A DNA stretch of 64,000 nt, from assembly GCF_009707365.1 (NCBI RefSeq), contig NZ_CP046122.1:2914001-2978000 (forward strand), given 5' to 3'. This document shows, piece by piece, positions 36,819 to 45,542 of the stretch. The first letter of the stretch is position 1. Every line of letters starts with the position of its first letter. The notes below the pieces were generated by a model, which saw only the letters and a program-made list of their open reading frames with translations, was not told the origin of the DNA and did no database searches. This DNA is from Microlunatus sp. Gsoil 973 (lineage in GTDB: Bacteria; Actinomycetota; Actinomycetes; Propionibacteriales; Propionibacteriaceae). The position numbers were made by a program, and so were the translations under genes.

Positions 36819-37985
36819 TCAGCCGATGATCATCGCCTTGTCGATGTCGGCCTGATCGACACCACCGTTCAAGGCGGCGTAGAAGGGATGTCCGGGCACC
36901 AACTCGGCACGATCGACCGGCCCACCGTTGAGCGACGACGCGTACAGGGCGCTGACGAACTCCATCGTCGGTCGGGTGCTGGCCAGCGTGGTCTCGTGCG
37001 TCCGGCCGGCCAGCAGGTCATCGACCAACCGGCTGATCTGGGCCTGGTGGTTGCTCGGTGCGTCCTCACCCGCCGACGCGGTCCACGGATTCCATTCCGC
37101 CTCCGCAGCGGACGCGTCCGCATCGCGCTCTCCCGGGTTGAGCCCGAAGGTCGCCGCACGGGCCGCGTCCGGCGCGGGATGGAACGACCAGTCGGCATCG
37201 GAGTAGCCGTACAGATGGTCGACCTCGAGCGATCCGCCGTCGGTGTCGATCCGGATCCGGCTCAACTCGTTGGGTGACAGCAGGCTGTTGATCACGGTCC
37301 CAACCGCGCCGTTCTCGAAGATCACCGTCGCCAGGGAGACGTCCTCGAACTGCACCGGTCGGTCGAGCCGGACAGCGGTCGCGGTGAGCGTCTTCCACGG
37401 CCCCAGCAGGTGCAACAGCAGGTCGATCTGATGGATGCCGTGCCCGAGGGTCGGGCCGCCGCCCTCACCGACCCAGGTGCCGCGCCAGTCGGGATCGAAA
37501 TAGCTCCGCGGCCGGAACCACAGAGTCTCGCACACCGCCACGCGTGGCGTACCCAGCTCGCCGCCGGACAACAGCCGGTGCGCCCGCTGGGCGCCGGAGC
37601 CGTGCCGGTGTTGGAAGATCACATAGACCTTGCCGTCACTCTCGGCCTCCGCCTCGGCCAGTGCGTCCAACTCCGCCAGGCTGAGCACGGGCGGTTTCTC
37701 CAACAGGACCGAGGCTCCGGCGGCCAGCGCCTGCAGTGCGATCTCGGCATGGGTGCCGGGCGGCGTCGGCACCGACACCAGGTCGGGCTGCTGCTCGGCC
37801 AGCAACTCCTCGGCGCTGCCGTAGGCGCGGGATCGGTACTTCTCGGCGTAGCCGTCGGCACGTTCCTTGATCACGTCCGCAACGCCGACCAGCTCGGTGC
37901 TGCCGGTGGCCAGGTAGCCGGCGGCGTGACGATTGCCGATGTTCCCGCAGCCGACGACGGCGACCTTCAAGGGTCCGTCTGCCAT
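36819..37985 (-). CDS. Gfo/Idh/MocA family sugar oxidoreductase
   Basis: 388 residues. The Rossmann motif is VAVVGCGNIGNRHAAGYL; SVLLEKPPVLSLAELD has the EKP catalytic signature and GHGIHQIDLLLHLLG the conserved histidines in the C-terminal domain. NAD(P)-dependent sugar or inositol dehydrogenase family. ATG at 37985, with AAGGAG ahead, is chosen over TTG at 37988. It is ten bases downstream of a second Gfo/Idh gene, forming an operon next to arabinosidase genes. Confidence 0.92.
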   Translation of the reverse strand: MADGPLKVAVVGCGNIGNRHAAGYLATGSTELVGVADVIKERADGYAEKYRSRAYGSAEELLAEQQPDLVSVPTPPGTHAEIALQALAAGASVLLEKPPVLSLAELDALAEAEAESDGKVYVIFQHRHGSGAQRAHRLLSGGELGTPRVAVCETLWFRPRSYFDPDWRGTWVGEGGGPTLGHGIHQIDLLLHLLGPWKTLTATAVRLDRPVQFEDVSLATVIFENGAVGTVINSLLSPNELSRIRIDTDGGSLEVDHLYGYSDADWSFHPAPDAARAATFGLNPGERDADASAAEAEWNPWTASAGEDAPSNHQAQISRLVDDLLAGRTHETTLASTRPTMEFVSALYASSLNGGPVDRAELVPGHPFYAALNGGVDQADIDKAMIIG

Positions 37986-37995
37986 CAAACTCTCC

Positions 37996-39042
37996 TTATT
38001 CAGCGGCTCCGCGGAGGGTCGCGTTCTGCTGCGCGACCAGCGCCAACCGCATGGTTTCGAAGGTGTGTTCCTGCGGCGCCGCGGTCTGGGTCCGATCGCG
38101 CACGTCGTTGATCAGGTTCGGGTAGTAGTCCAGGGTGACGTCGGAGCAGTCGACGTATTCGGTGCCGTTGTTGTCGGCGAGGAAGAGGTGGTTGCCGCCG
38201 GGGCGGCCCTCGATGTCGATGTACTTGCGCATCTCGATGTAGCCCTCCGTACCCAACACCATCAACCGGCCGTCGCCCCAGGTCGGCAGGCCCTTGGGCG
38301 TGTACCAGTCGACCCGGATGTAGCCCTGGGCCCCCTCGCTGCGCAACAGGATCTCGCCGAAGTCCTGCAGCCCCGGGGTGTCCGGATTGGCGAAATTGCC
38401 GACGGTGCTGGCCACCACCTCGGCCGTCGTCGAATCGGTGAACCAGAGGAATTGATCAATCTGGTGAGAGGCGATGTCGGCCAGGATGCCGCCGTAGCGG
38501 GCCTTGTCGTAGAACCACTCCGGCCGTCCCTTGCCACCGGCCAGGTGGGCACGGTCGCCGACCCGGTGCGGGCCGAGTCCGAGGGTCTGGACGACCTTCC
38601 CGATCCTGCCCTCGCGGACGAGCTCGCCGGCCTTGCTGACCGCCGGCACCTCGAAGCGTTCGGAGAACGTCACCGACCAGAACCGGCCGGTGTCGGCGAC
38701 CGTCTGCCGGATCTCCTCGAGCTGATCAAGAGTCGTGCAGCCCGGTTTGTCGACCACGACGTCCTTGCCCGCCTTCATCGCCTGCACCGCGATCGGACCG
38801 CGCCGATCGGGAACCGCCGCAGTGACGATCAGGTCGATGTCGTCCCGCTCGATCAATTCGTCGACCGAGTCAACGAACGGCACGTCGGACCTCTGCTCGC
38901 GCAGCTGCTGGGCGACAGCGGCGTTCGGGTCGTCGGTGGCCATTCCGACGAGCTCCGCACCTGCCCGGACCAGGCCGCCGACCTGTCCGAAGATGTGGGC
39001 ATGATCAAGACCGACGGCTGCGAAGCGAACTGGCTGGTTCAT
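37996..39042 (-). CDS. Gfo/Idh/MocA family oxidoreductase
   Basis: 348 residues. RFAAVGLDHAHIFGQVGGLV is the nucleotide-binding strand, VVVDKPGCTTLDQLEEI has a DKP variant of the EKP signature, and ADIASHQIDQFLWFT carries the C-terminal histidine. ATG at 39042 follows GGAAGGA. It is the first gene of a two-gene operon with the next Gfo/Idh oxidoreductase. The divergent LacI regulator gene about 390 bases away may control it. Confidence 0.9.
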   Translation of the reverse strand: MNQPVRFAAVGLDHAHIFGQVGGLVRAGAELVGMATDDPNAAVAQQLREQRSDVPFVDSVDELIERDDIDLIVTAAVPDRRGPIAVQAMKAGKDVVVDKPGCTTLDQLEEIRQTVADTGRFWSVTFSERFEVPAVSKAGELVREGRIGKVVQTLGLGPHRVGDRAHLAGGKGRPEWFYDKARYGGILADIASHQIDQFLWFTDSTTAEVVASTVGNFANPDTPGLQDFGEILLRSEGAQGYIRVDWYTPKGLPTWGDGRLMVLGTEGYIEMRKYIDIEGRPGGNHLFLADNNGTEYVDCSDVTLDYYPNLINDVRDRTQTAAPQEHTFETMRLALVAQQNATLRGAAE

Positions 39043-39428
39043 GGTTTCCTTCCGGATCTACTCGTACGCCTTCGGCCTCAGTCTGCCGACGGCCCGCGCG
39101 GTTGCCTACCCATTGCAGTCGGTTGCTATGGTGATGATCATTTGGGTCGCGCAGCGATCGGAGCGGTGCCCTCGGGGCGGGTCGCTCGGCCTGGCGCCGC
39201 CGTTTCCGCGCGGCGGACGCGAGGTCCTGATCAGGAAACATGATCAGGATCGGTCGCGCCAGGTTGCGGAGTTCGTCTCCGGTCATCCCACGACAGGTCA
39301 TCATTGTCCTCGCACGCCGCTCGTTTGCTCTTGCACTCTATTGCCGAACCGGACGATACTGCAAACGTTTGAGTTGTCTGTCGCGAGAAGCGGCAGTCTG
39401 AGACCAGTTTCGGAAGGGCGGGCTCTCG
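39043..39428. other. 386-base divergent regulatory region
   Basis: It lies between the Gfo/Idh operon and a LacI gene. It contains a LacI-type palindrome (39362-39371, listed separately) and a pair of GATC-centred palindromes, CCTGATCAGG and the near copy ATGATCAGG (39226-39251). No gene or RNA is seen. Confidence 0.5.
39362..39371 (+). promoter_or_regulatory. LacI-type operator (CAAACGTTTG) upstream of lacI gene
   Basis: A perfect 10-bp palindrome with the central CG that LacI-family recognition helices favour, about 58 bases ahead of the LacI-family start. TTGCAC (39333) and GATACT (39355) lie 16-18 bases apart just upstream, so the operator would sit at the transcription start and give autoregulation. 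Confidence 0.6.
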
Positions 39429-40436
39429 ATGGAGCGAAGTCACGCGACGATCCGCGACGTCGCCACCGCGGTCGGTGTGTCACCGGCAACCGTGTCCCGG
39501 GCCCTGGCCCGTCCCGAGATGGTCGCCTCAAAGACCGCGGAGCGGGTCCGCAGGGCCGCCGAGCAGCTGGGTTACTCGCCCAGCCCGCAGGCCAGGTGGC
39601 TGCACACCGGCAAGTCCGAGGCCATCACCCTGGTGCTGCCCGACATCACCAACCCGTTCTTCTTCGACCTGATCCGCGGAGCGCAACACGAGGCCGCGCG
39701 AGCCGGTTACACCCAGATGCTGGTCGACACAGAGGAGCTCGATGACCAGGAACGTGCCCACCTGATCGCTGCCCGCCGGACGTCCGACGGCGCGGTGCTG
39801 GCCGGGCCACGACTGTCCGATGCCGATCTTGCCGAGCTGTCGCAGAAGTTCCCGATTGTCAGCGTCAACCGGCGGATCAAGGGGGTTCCCAGTGTGCTGA
39901 TCGACACGCTGCCGGCCCTGGAGGCGGTCGTCGACCATCTTGCCGAGCTCGGACACCGCGAGATCGCCTATCTCGGCGGCCCCGAATCCGCCTGGTTCGA
40001 GCCGCGCCGCTGGCACGCGGTCGAGTCGGCGGCGGATCGGCACAAAATCGGTTGCCGGCGGCTGGGCTTCCACCCGCCGACCCTCGATGCCGGAGAGCAG
40101 GCAGCGGGGGCGGTGGCCGGAGGAACTGAGACAGCGGTGATCGCGTACAACGATCTCCAGGCGTTGGGCCTGCTGCGCGGGCTTGGCAGTCTTGGGGTGG
40201 GCGTTCCGGATGAGATCAGCATCGTCGGCTGTGACGACATCTTCGGCGCCGATCTCGTCCAGCCGTCCCTGACCACGGTCGCCGGCTCGGCGGAGCTTGC
40301 CGGCGAGCTGGCAACGCAGGCGCTGCTCGAGCGGGTGACCACCGGAAAGAACCCCCGGCGCCCCAACCGCACCGTCCCGGCCGAGCTGAGGATCCGGACG
40401 TCAACGGGTCCCGCGCCACGACGGGTCGGCCGCTAG
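39429..40436 (+). CDS. LacI family transcriptional regulator
   Basis: 335 residues. The N-terminal helix-turn-helix is TIRDVATAVGVSPATVSR, with hinge YSPSPQARWLHTGKSEAI, and the effector domain follows (VLPDITNPFFFDLIRGAQHE; SVNRRIKGVPSVLIDTLPAL; DLVQPSLTTVAGSAELAGEL), a periplasmic binding protein fold for a sugar. It likely represses the divergent Gfo/Idh operon and perhaps the convergent GH51 gene. A LacI-type palindrome sits upstream of its own start. Confidence 0.93.
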   Translation: MERSHATIRDVATAVGVSPATVSRALARPEMVASKTAERVRRAAEQLGYSPSPQARWLHTGKSEAITLVLPDITNPFFFDLIRGAQHEAARAGYTQMLVDTEELDDQERAHLIAARRTSDGAVLAGPRLSDADLAELSQKFPIVSVNRRIKGVPSVLIDTLPALEAVVDHLAELGHREIAYLGGPESAWFEPRRWHAVESAADRHKIGCRRLGFHPPTLDAGEQAAGAVAGGTETAVIAYNDLQALGLLRGLGSLGVGVPDEISIVGCDDIFGADLVQPSLTTVAGSAELAGELATQALLERVTTGKNPRRPNRTVPAELRIRTSTGPAPRRVGR

Positions 40437-40469
40437 CCGGACTCGTCGGCCGACCCGTCGTGATCGCGA

Positions 40470-41981
40470 TCAGGCCAACGTCAGCGCCGCCCAGGACAAC
40501 GGGGGCAGTTCGACGGTCAGCCGGTGGCCGTCCAGGGTGTAGGAGGTCAGCTGGCCGAGGGTGACCCGGTCCTGGCGGTCCAGCGTGTTGGCCGCGTGCC
40601 GGTCGTCGTCCGCGATCAGCACCGCGTCCTGCACCGCTGCCCCCGGCAGGGCGGTCAGGTCGACCTCGACCGTGCTCGGCCCACCATGATCACGATTGAT
40701 CAGGAACAGGCTGGTGTTGCCGGTCTCCGGGTCGTGGCTGCCGGCGGCGTCGATCGTTGCGACCTCGCCGTAGGCGGCGGTCTGGTGGGTGTCGGAGTCC
40801 AGGGTCAGCCGCAGTGCTGATCCGACGGCCCGCCGGGCGGTCTCGGCGAACGGGTAGAAGGTCGTCTGCCGCCAGGCCGGCCCACCGGGTTCGGTCATGA
40901 TCGGCGCGATCACGTTGACCAGCTGGGCGAGACTCGCGGCCCGTACGCGATCGGCGTGCCGCAGCAGGGAGATCAGCAGATTGCCGACCACGACCGCATC
41001 GGTGACCGAGTAGACGTCCTCGAGGATGCGTGGCGCCTTGGGCCAGTTGTCCAGGCCGCGGATGGTGTTCTTCTCCTTGTCGCGGACGTTGTACCAGACG
41101 TTCCACTCGTCGAAGGAGATGTTGATCTTCTTGTCGGTCTTCAGCCCTGCGCCGACCGCGTCGGCGGTGGCCACAACGGAGTCGATGAACCGGTCCATGT
41201 CGACGCCGGAGGCCAGGAAGCTGTCCAGGTCACCGTCCTTCTCCTCGTAATAGGCGTGGCAGGAGATGAAGTCGACGTCATGGTAGGTGTGCTGCAGCAC
41301 GGTGTGTTCCCAGCTGCCGAAGGTCGGCATCCGCCGGTTGGAGCTGCCGCAGGCGACCAGCTCGACCGACGGGTCGAGTTGCCGCATGCCCTTCGCGGTC
41401 TGGGAGGCGATCTTGCCGTAGTCCTCGGCACTGCGATGGCCGAGCTGCCACGGCCCGTCCATCTCGTTGCCCAGGCACCACATCGTGATCGTGAACGGAT
41501 CCGCGGCACCGTTGGCGATCCGCTGGTCGGCCAGGGTCGACCCGGACGGCACGTTGGCGTACTCCAGCAGGTCGATGGCCTCCAGGACGCCGCGGGTGCC
41601 GAGGTTGATCGCCATCATCGGCTCGACACCTGCCGCCCGCGCCCAGGTCATGAACTCGTGGACTCCGACCTCATTGGTCTCGGTCGAGTGCCAGGCAAGA
41701 TCGAGTCGCGTCGGTCGCTGGTCCCGCGGGCCGATGCCGTCCTCCCAGCGGTAGCCCGAGACGAAGTTGCCTCCCGGGTAGCGGACCGTCGAGACGCCGA
41801 GTTCCCGGACCAACTCCAGGACGTCGGTGCGGAAACCGTCGGCATCGGCGGCCGGATGTCCCGGCTCGTAGATGCCGTCGTAAACGCAACGCCCGAGGTG
41901 CTCGACGAACGATCCGAAAAGTCGCCGATCAATGCTGCCGACCTGGAATGCCGGGTCGATGACAATGCGTGCTGAGGCCAT
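40470..41981 (-). CDS. Alpha-L-arabinofuranosidase, GH51
   Basis: 503 residues, without signal peptide, so cytoplasmic. A TIM-barrel catalytic domain with acid/base Glu173 in MWCLGNEMDGPWQ and nucleophile Glu292 in SFDEWNVWYNV, then a beta-sandwich. VRYPGGNFVSGYRWEDGIGP near residue 66 is a GH51 hallmark. It removes terminal alpha-L-arabinofuranose from imported arabino-oligosaccharides. ATG at 41981 has no clear ribosome-binding site. It converges with the LacI gene and is divergent from the phosphodiesterase gene. Confidence 0.95.
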   Translation of the reverse strand: MASARIVIDPAFQVGSIDRRLFGSFVEHLGRCVYDGIYEPGHPAADADGFRTDVLELVRELGVSTVRYPGGNFVSGYRWEDGIGPRDQRPTRLDLAWHSTETNEVGVHEFMTWARAAGVEPMMAINLGTRGVLEAIDLLEYANVPSGSTLADQRIANGAADPFTITMWCLGNEMDGPWQLGHRSAEDYGKIASQTAKGMRQLDPSVELVACGSSNRRMPTFGSWEHTVLQHTYHDVDFISCHAYYEEKDGDLDSFLASGVDMDRFIDSVVATADAVGAGLKTDKKINISFDEWNVWYNVRDKEKNTIRGLDNWPKAPRILEDVYSVTDAVVVGNLLISLLRHADRVRAASLAQLVNVIAPIMTEPGGPAWRQTTFYPFAETARRAVGSALRLTLDSDTHQTAAYGEVATIDAAGSHDPETGNTSLFLINRDHGGPSTVEVDLTALPGAAVQDAVLIADDDRHAANTLDRQDRVTLGQLTSYTLDGHRLTVELPPLSWAALTLA

Positions 41982-42112
41982 GGCCAGACTCTAGTTCATC
42001 GTTGTAACCGAAGATAAGCCCGGTTGGACCGTAGGCTCTCGACGGAGCGGATCGTCCCGGGTGAGATCCGCCACGGGATCGAAGGACCGATGACATTGGG
42101 AAGGATTGCATT

Positions 42113-42862
42113 GTGAGCTTTGCGCTCGTCGGCCATCGAGGAGCCATGGCCGAAGCTCCGGAGAACAGCCTGGCCTCCTACCGGGCAGCGGAGGAGATCG
42201 GCGTTGCCGAGGTGGAGACCGATGTCCGGATCAGTGCCGACGGCCAGTTGTTCATGCTGCACGACGCGACGCTCGACCGCGTCGCCGCGGATCCGGCTGG
42301 TGAGGGCCTGGGTGAAGTCGCCGGGCTGCCCTGGTCGGTGATCGGTGCGGTCGACATCGGAGGTGGCGAGCGGGTCCCTACGCTGCAGCAGATGTACGCC
42401 GCGACGACCCGGACGATCCAGCTGGAGATCAAGGCGCTTGAGGCGATCAATGCGCTCGCTGATTACCTTCGCGACCATCCCGGCGATGCCAGGCGCACCA
42501 TCCTGACCAGCTTCTCGGTCGCTGCCATGAACCGGGTCAGCGACCTGCTGCCCGACATCCCGCGCGGGGTGATCGTCTCCGCCTGGACCGACGCGCTCGA
42601 TCATGACGGCGGGCCGGAGGGATTGATCAAGGAAACCGGATCGGTCCGGGTCCACTCCGGCTGGGACGGGTTGACCGCCGATGTCGTCTCCGAGCTCCAT
42701 GATGTTGGTCTTCCGGTCCACGCCTGGCCGTGCCGGGACCGTGCCGATCTGCACAACGCGCTCGAGCTCGGCGTGGACGGTACGACCTGTGACGATCCGC
42801 GAACAGCGCTGGGCTGGCTGGCCGACGAATCGGTCATCCGTGCCGAGTCCGGCAGGGATTGA
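42113..42862 (+). CDS. Glycerophosphodiester phosphodiesterase family protein
   Basis: 249 residues of the GDPD TIM-barrel family. GHRGAMAEAPENSLASYR, EVETDVRISADGQLFMLHD and LEIKALE supply the metal-binding Glu and Asp and the catalytic His pair (HRG and HD). It hydrolyses glycerophosphodiesters to glycerol 3-phosphate. The GTG at 42113 has GGAAGGA upstream. It is followed by an SDR gene 23 bases on. Its place in a sugar locus suggests a role with phosphorylated or glycerol-containing glycans, but this is inference. Confidence 0.9.
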   Translation: MSFALVGHRGAMAEAPENSLASYRAAEEIGVAEVETDVRISADGQLFMLHDATLDRVAADPAGEGLGEVAGLPWSVIGAVDIGGGERVPTLQQMYAATTRTIQLEIKALEAINALADYLRDHPGDARRTILTSFSVAAMNRVSDLLPDIPRGVIVSAWTDALDHDGGPEGLIKETGSVRVHSGWDGLTADVVSELHDVGLPVHAWPCRDRADLHNALELGVDGTTCDDPRTALGWLADESVIRAESGRD

Positions 42863-42885
42863 GCCGCACGCATTAGGTTGGCGTC

Positions 42886-43635
42886 ATGATCTTCGACCTG
42901 ACCGGACGGACGGCGCTGGTCACCGGCGGTGCCCGTGGTCTGGGACGCGGCATGACCGAGGGCCTGCTGGCTGCCGGAGCCGACGTGATCACCGCGCAAC
43001 GGGGAACGATCCCTGATGATCTTCAACGGTACGCATCGGAGCTCGACCGGACCGTGACCGCCGTCCGGCTGGATCTGACCGACCTCGATCAGGTCGAGCG
43101 GGTGATCGGGGATCTGCTGGGCGGGCGGCAGATCGACATCCTGATCAACAATGCCGGCCTGCAGCACCGGGATGATTCGGTCGACTTCGCGATGTCCGAC
43201 TTCGATCGGGTGCTGCAGGTGAACCTGCGTGCGGTCTTCCGATTGTGCCAGCTGCTCGGCGGGCCGATGTTGGACCGCGGTTACGGCAAGATCATCAACA
43301 TCGCGTCGATGGTCAGTTGGTCCGGTGGCTACCGGGTGCCGGGCTACGCCGCGAGCAAGGGCGCGGTCGCCCAGCTGACCAAGGCGCTGTGCAACGAGTG
43401 GGCGGCACGCGGAGTCAACGTCAACGCCATCGCACCGGGCTACATGGACACCGAGATGAACGCGGCGCTGATCGCCGACACCGCCCGCAACGAACAGATC
43501 AGCGCCCGGATCCCGGCCGGACGGTGGGGCACCCCGGCCGATCTGGCCGGTGTCGCCGTCTTCCTGGCATCACCGTCCGCCGACTACATCCATGGAGCGA
43601 TCATCCCGGTCGACGGCGGCTGGTTGGCACGTTAA
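42886..43635 (+). CDS. SDR family oxidoreductase (2-deoxy-D-gluconate 3-dehydrogenase-like)
   Basis: 249 residues. Cofactor site TGGARGLGRGMTEGLL, NNAGLQHRDDSVDF, the catalytic tyrosine and lysine in VPGYAASKGAVAQLTKAL and the C-terminal GAIIPVDGGWLAR are all present. KduD-like members reduce 2-deoxy- or 5-keto sugars. ATG at 42886. Convergent with the second permease gene. The pentose or deoxysugar substrate is not certain. Confidence 0.88.
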   Translation: MIFDLTGRTALVTGGARGLGRGMTEGLLAAGADVITAQRGTIPDDLQRYASELDRTVTAVRLDLTDLDQVERVIGDLLGGRQIDILINNAGLQHRDDSVDFAMSDFDRVLQVNLRAVFRLCQLLGGPMLDRGYGKIINIASMVSWSGGYRVPGYAASKGAVAQLTKALCNEWAARGVNVNAIAPGYMDTEMNAALIADTARNEQISARIPAGRWGTPADLAGVAVFLASPSADYIHGAIIPVDGGWLAR

Positions 43636-43658
43636 TCGAATGATTCGCGGACTCCGAT

Positions 43659-44615
43659 TCAGCCTTTGACCCCGGTCAGAGTGACACCTTCGACGAAGTA
43701 ACGCTGGAGGAAGAAGAACAACAAGATGATCGGGAGGATGACGACGGTGGAGGCCGCCATCAGGTAACCCCACTGAGCGGTGTACTGCCCCTGGAAGGAA
43801 GCCAGTCCCAGTGCCAGCGTGAACTTGTTGTCGCTGCTCAGATAGAGCAGCGGGCCCAGGAAGTCGTTCCACACGCCGATGAAGGTGAAGATCACCACCA
43901 CGACGATGACGGGCTTCGACAGCGGCATGATGATCGTCCAGAACACCCGCCACGGGCTCGCACCGTCGATGTAGGCAGCTTCGTCGAGCTCGAACGGGAT
44001 CGTCAGGAAGAACTGGCGCATCAGGAAGATGTTGAAGACGCCGCCGCCGGCGCCGGCGAACCACGCCGGGACCATCAACGGGATGAACGTGTTCAGCGCC
44101 TGGAGCTCGCTCCACATGATGAAGGTCGGGATCAGCGTCACCGCGTAGGGCAACATCACGCTGGTCAGCAGAATCGCGAACACGACATTGCGCCCCCGCC
44201 ACCGCAGCCTGGAGAAGCTGAAGGCGGACACGGCACACGTCAGCACCGTTCCGGTGATCACCACGAATTCGATGGTGATCGTGTTCAGGAAGTACAGCGC
44301 GAACGGTTGGGCGGTCAGTGCACCGGAGAAGTTGCCCCAGGCGAACGGCCTGGGCCACCACTCGGGCGGAGCGATCAGAATCTGGTCGTCGTTCATCAGA
44401 GCACTGCGGACCAGCCAGAGGAACGGGATGAGCATCGCCGCAGCGCCGACGATGAGCACCAGCCACAGGACGACCCGGCCGGCCGTCCGGCCCGGCCGGT
44501 GACCATGCGGTCGCAGGCCCGACGTCGGCGCGACGCGGCCGCGGGGCCGTCGATCGGTTCGTCCCGTCGAGGACTCTCGCTCTTCTGCTCCGACGGGGAT
44601 GGTCTCCTGGCTCAT
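43659..44615 (-). CDS. Carbohydrate ABC transporter permease (MalG-like)
   Basis: 318 residues, six membrane segments from about 50 on. The cytoplasmic loop motif for the ATPase is EAAYIDGASP with WRVFWTIIMPLSKP, typical for CUT1 permeases, and the C-terminus is FLQRYFVEGVTLTGVKG. ATG at 44615 shares ATGA with the stop of the upstream permease. It is the last gene of the arabinoside uptake operon (GH127, binding protein, two permeases). No ATPase follows. Confidence 0.95.
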   Translation of the reverse strand: MSQETIPVGAEERESSTGRTDRRPRGRVAPTSGLRPHGHRPGRTAGRVVLWLVLIVGAAAMLIPFLWLVRSALMNDDQILIAPPEWWPRPFAWGNFSGALTAQPFALYFLNTITIEFVVITGTVLTCAVSAFSFSRLRWRGRNVVFAILLTSVMLPYAVTLIPTFIMWSELQALNTFIPLMVPAWFAGAGGGVFNIFLMRQFFLTIPFELDEAAYIDGASPWRVFWTIIMPLSKPVIVVVVIFTFIGVWNDFLGPLLYLSSDNKFTLALGLASFQGQYTAQWGYLMAASTVVILPIILLFFFLQRYFVEGVTLTGVKG

Positions 44616-45542
44616 CGGGCGTCCCCCATCTCGTAGTAGACCCAGCTCCGGGCGTTGCGGAACAGCAACAGGGTGACGATCAGGACGATCACGAACAGCA
44701 CCCAGGCCAGAGCCGCGGCATACCCCATCTGCCCCTGGGTGAAGGCCTTCGTGTACAGGTAGTAGATGTAGAAGAGCGTCGCGTTGTTCGGGCCGCCCTG
44801 GGTCATCACGTAGGCCTGGTTGAAAACCTGGAAGGTGGCGATGACGCCGGTCACCAGGTTGTAGAAGATCGTCGGTGTCATGAACGGCAGGGTCACGCTG
44901 CGGAACCGTGCCCAGGTGCCCGCACCGTCGATCGACGCCGCTTCGAGGAGCTGGCGCGGGATGCCCTGGAGACCCGCAAGGAAGATCACCATGGCGTTTC
45001 CGAAGCCCCAGGTGCTCATCAGGATCAGCGATGGGATGGCGGTGCGCTCGCTGTAGATCCATTGCGATGTCGGCAACCCGGCACCGCGCAGGAGGGCGTT
45101 GAGCAGTCCGGAAGTCGGGATTGAAGATCCAGATCCACAGGACCGCGCTGGCGATCGCGGGCACCAACGTCGGCAGGAAGTAGATGGTCCGCCAGAAGGA
45201 AAGACCCTTGATCTTCTGGTTCAGCAGCATGGCTATGACGAAGCCAACGATCAGCACCAGAGGTACCGAGCCGATGGTGTAGTACGCCGTGACGGTCAGC
45301 GACTTCCAGAACAAGTGATCATGGACGAGGGTGTGGTAGTTCTTGCCGCCGATGAAGCGCGGCGACAGACCGATCGTCCAGTCGGTGAGGCTGAACACGC
45401 CCGAGGCGATCATCGGTCCGATCGTGAAGATCAGGAAACCGGCGATCGCCGGCAGCGCGAAGATCCATCCCCATCGCTGCTCGACACGCCCGAGACCGGA
45501 GAGCCGTCGACGCGGCGATCGTGCCGTGGCCTCGACGGTCAC
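44612..45542 (-). CDS. Carbohydrate ABC transporter permease (MalF-like), frameshifted
   Basis: About 309 residues once one extra base is removed. The start (RWGWIFALPAIAGFLIFTI; LSFWRTIYFLPTLVPAIAS) runs in one frame to LWIWIFNPDF near 45112; the rest (GLLNALLRGAGLPTSQWIYS; EAASIDGAGTWARF for the ATPase loop; YVMTQGGPNNATL) is one frame over to 44612. The doubled CC (TTCCGG in place of TTCGG) near 45110 is the likely error. GTG at 45542 shares GTGA with the binding protein stop. With the frameshift the reading frame runs on into the next permease, creating a false 627-residue fusion. Confidence 0.85.

Noticed and set aside
43659-45542. A single 627-residue fused double permease
   Set aside because: The middle part between about 45110 and 44615 is out-of-frame nonsense; two normal permeases with one +1 indel explain it, and they have their own ATGA-linked start.
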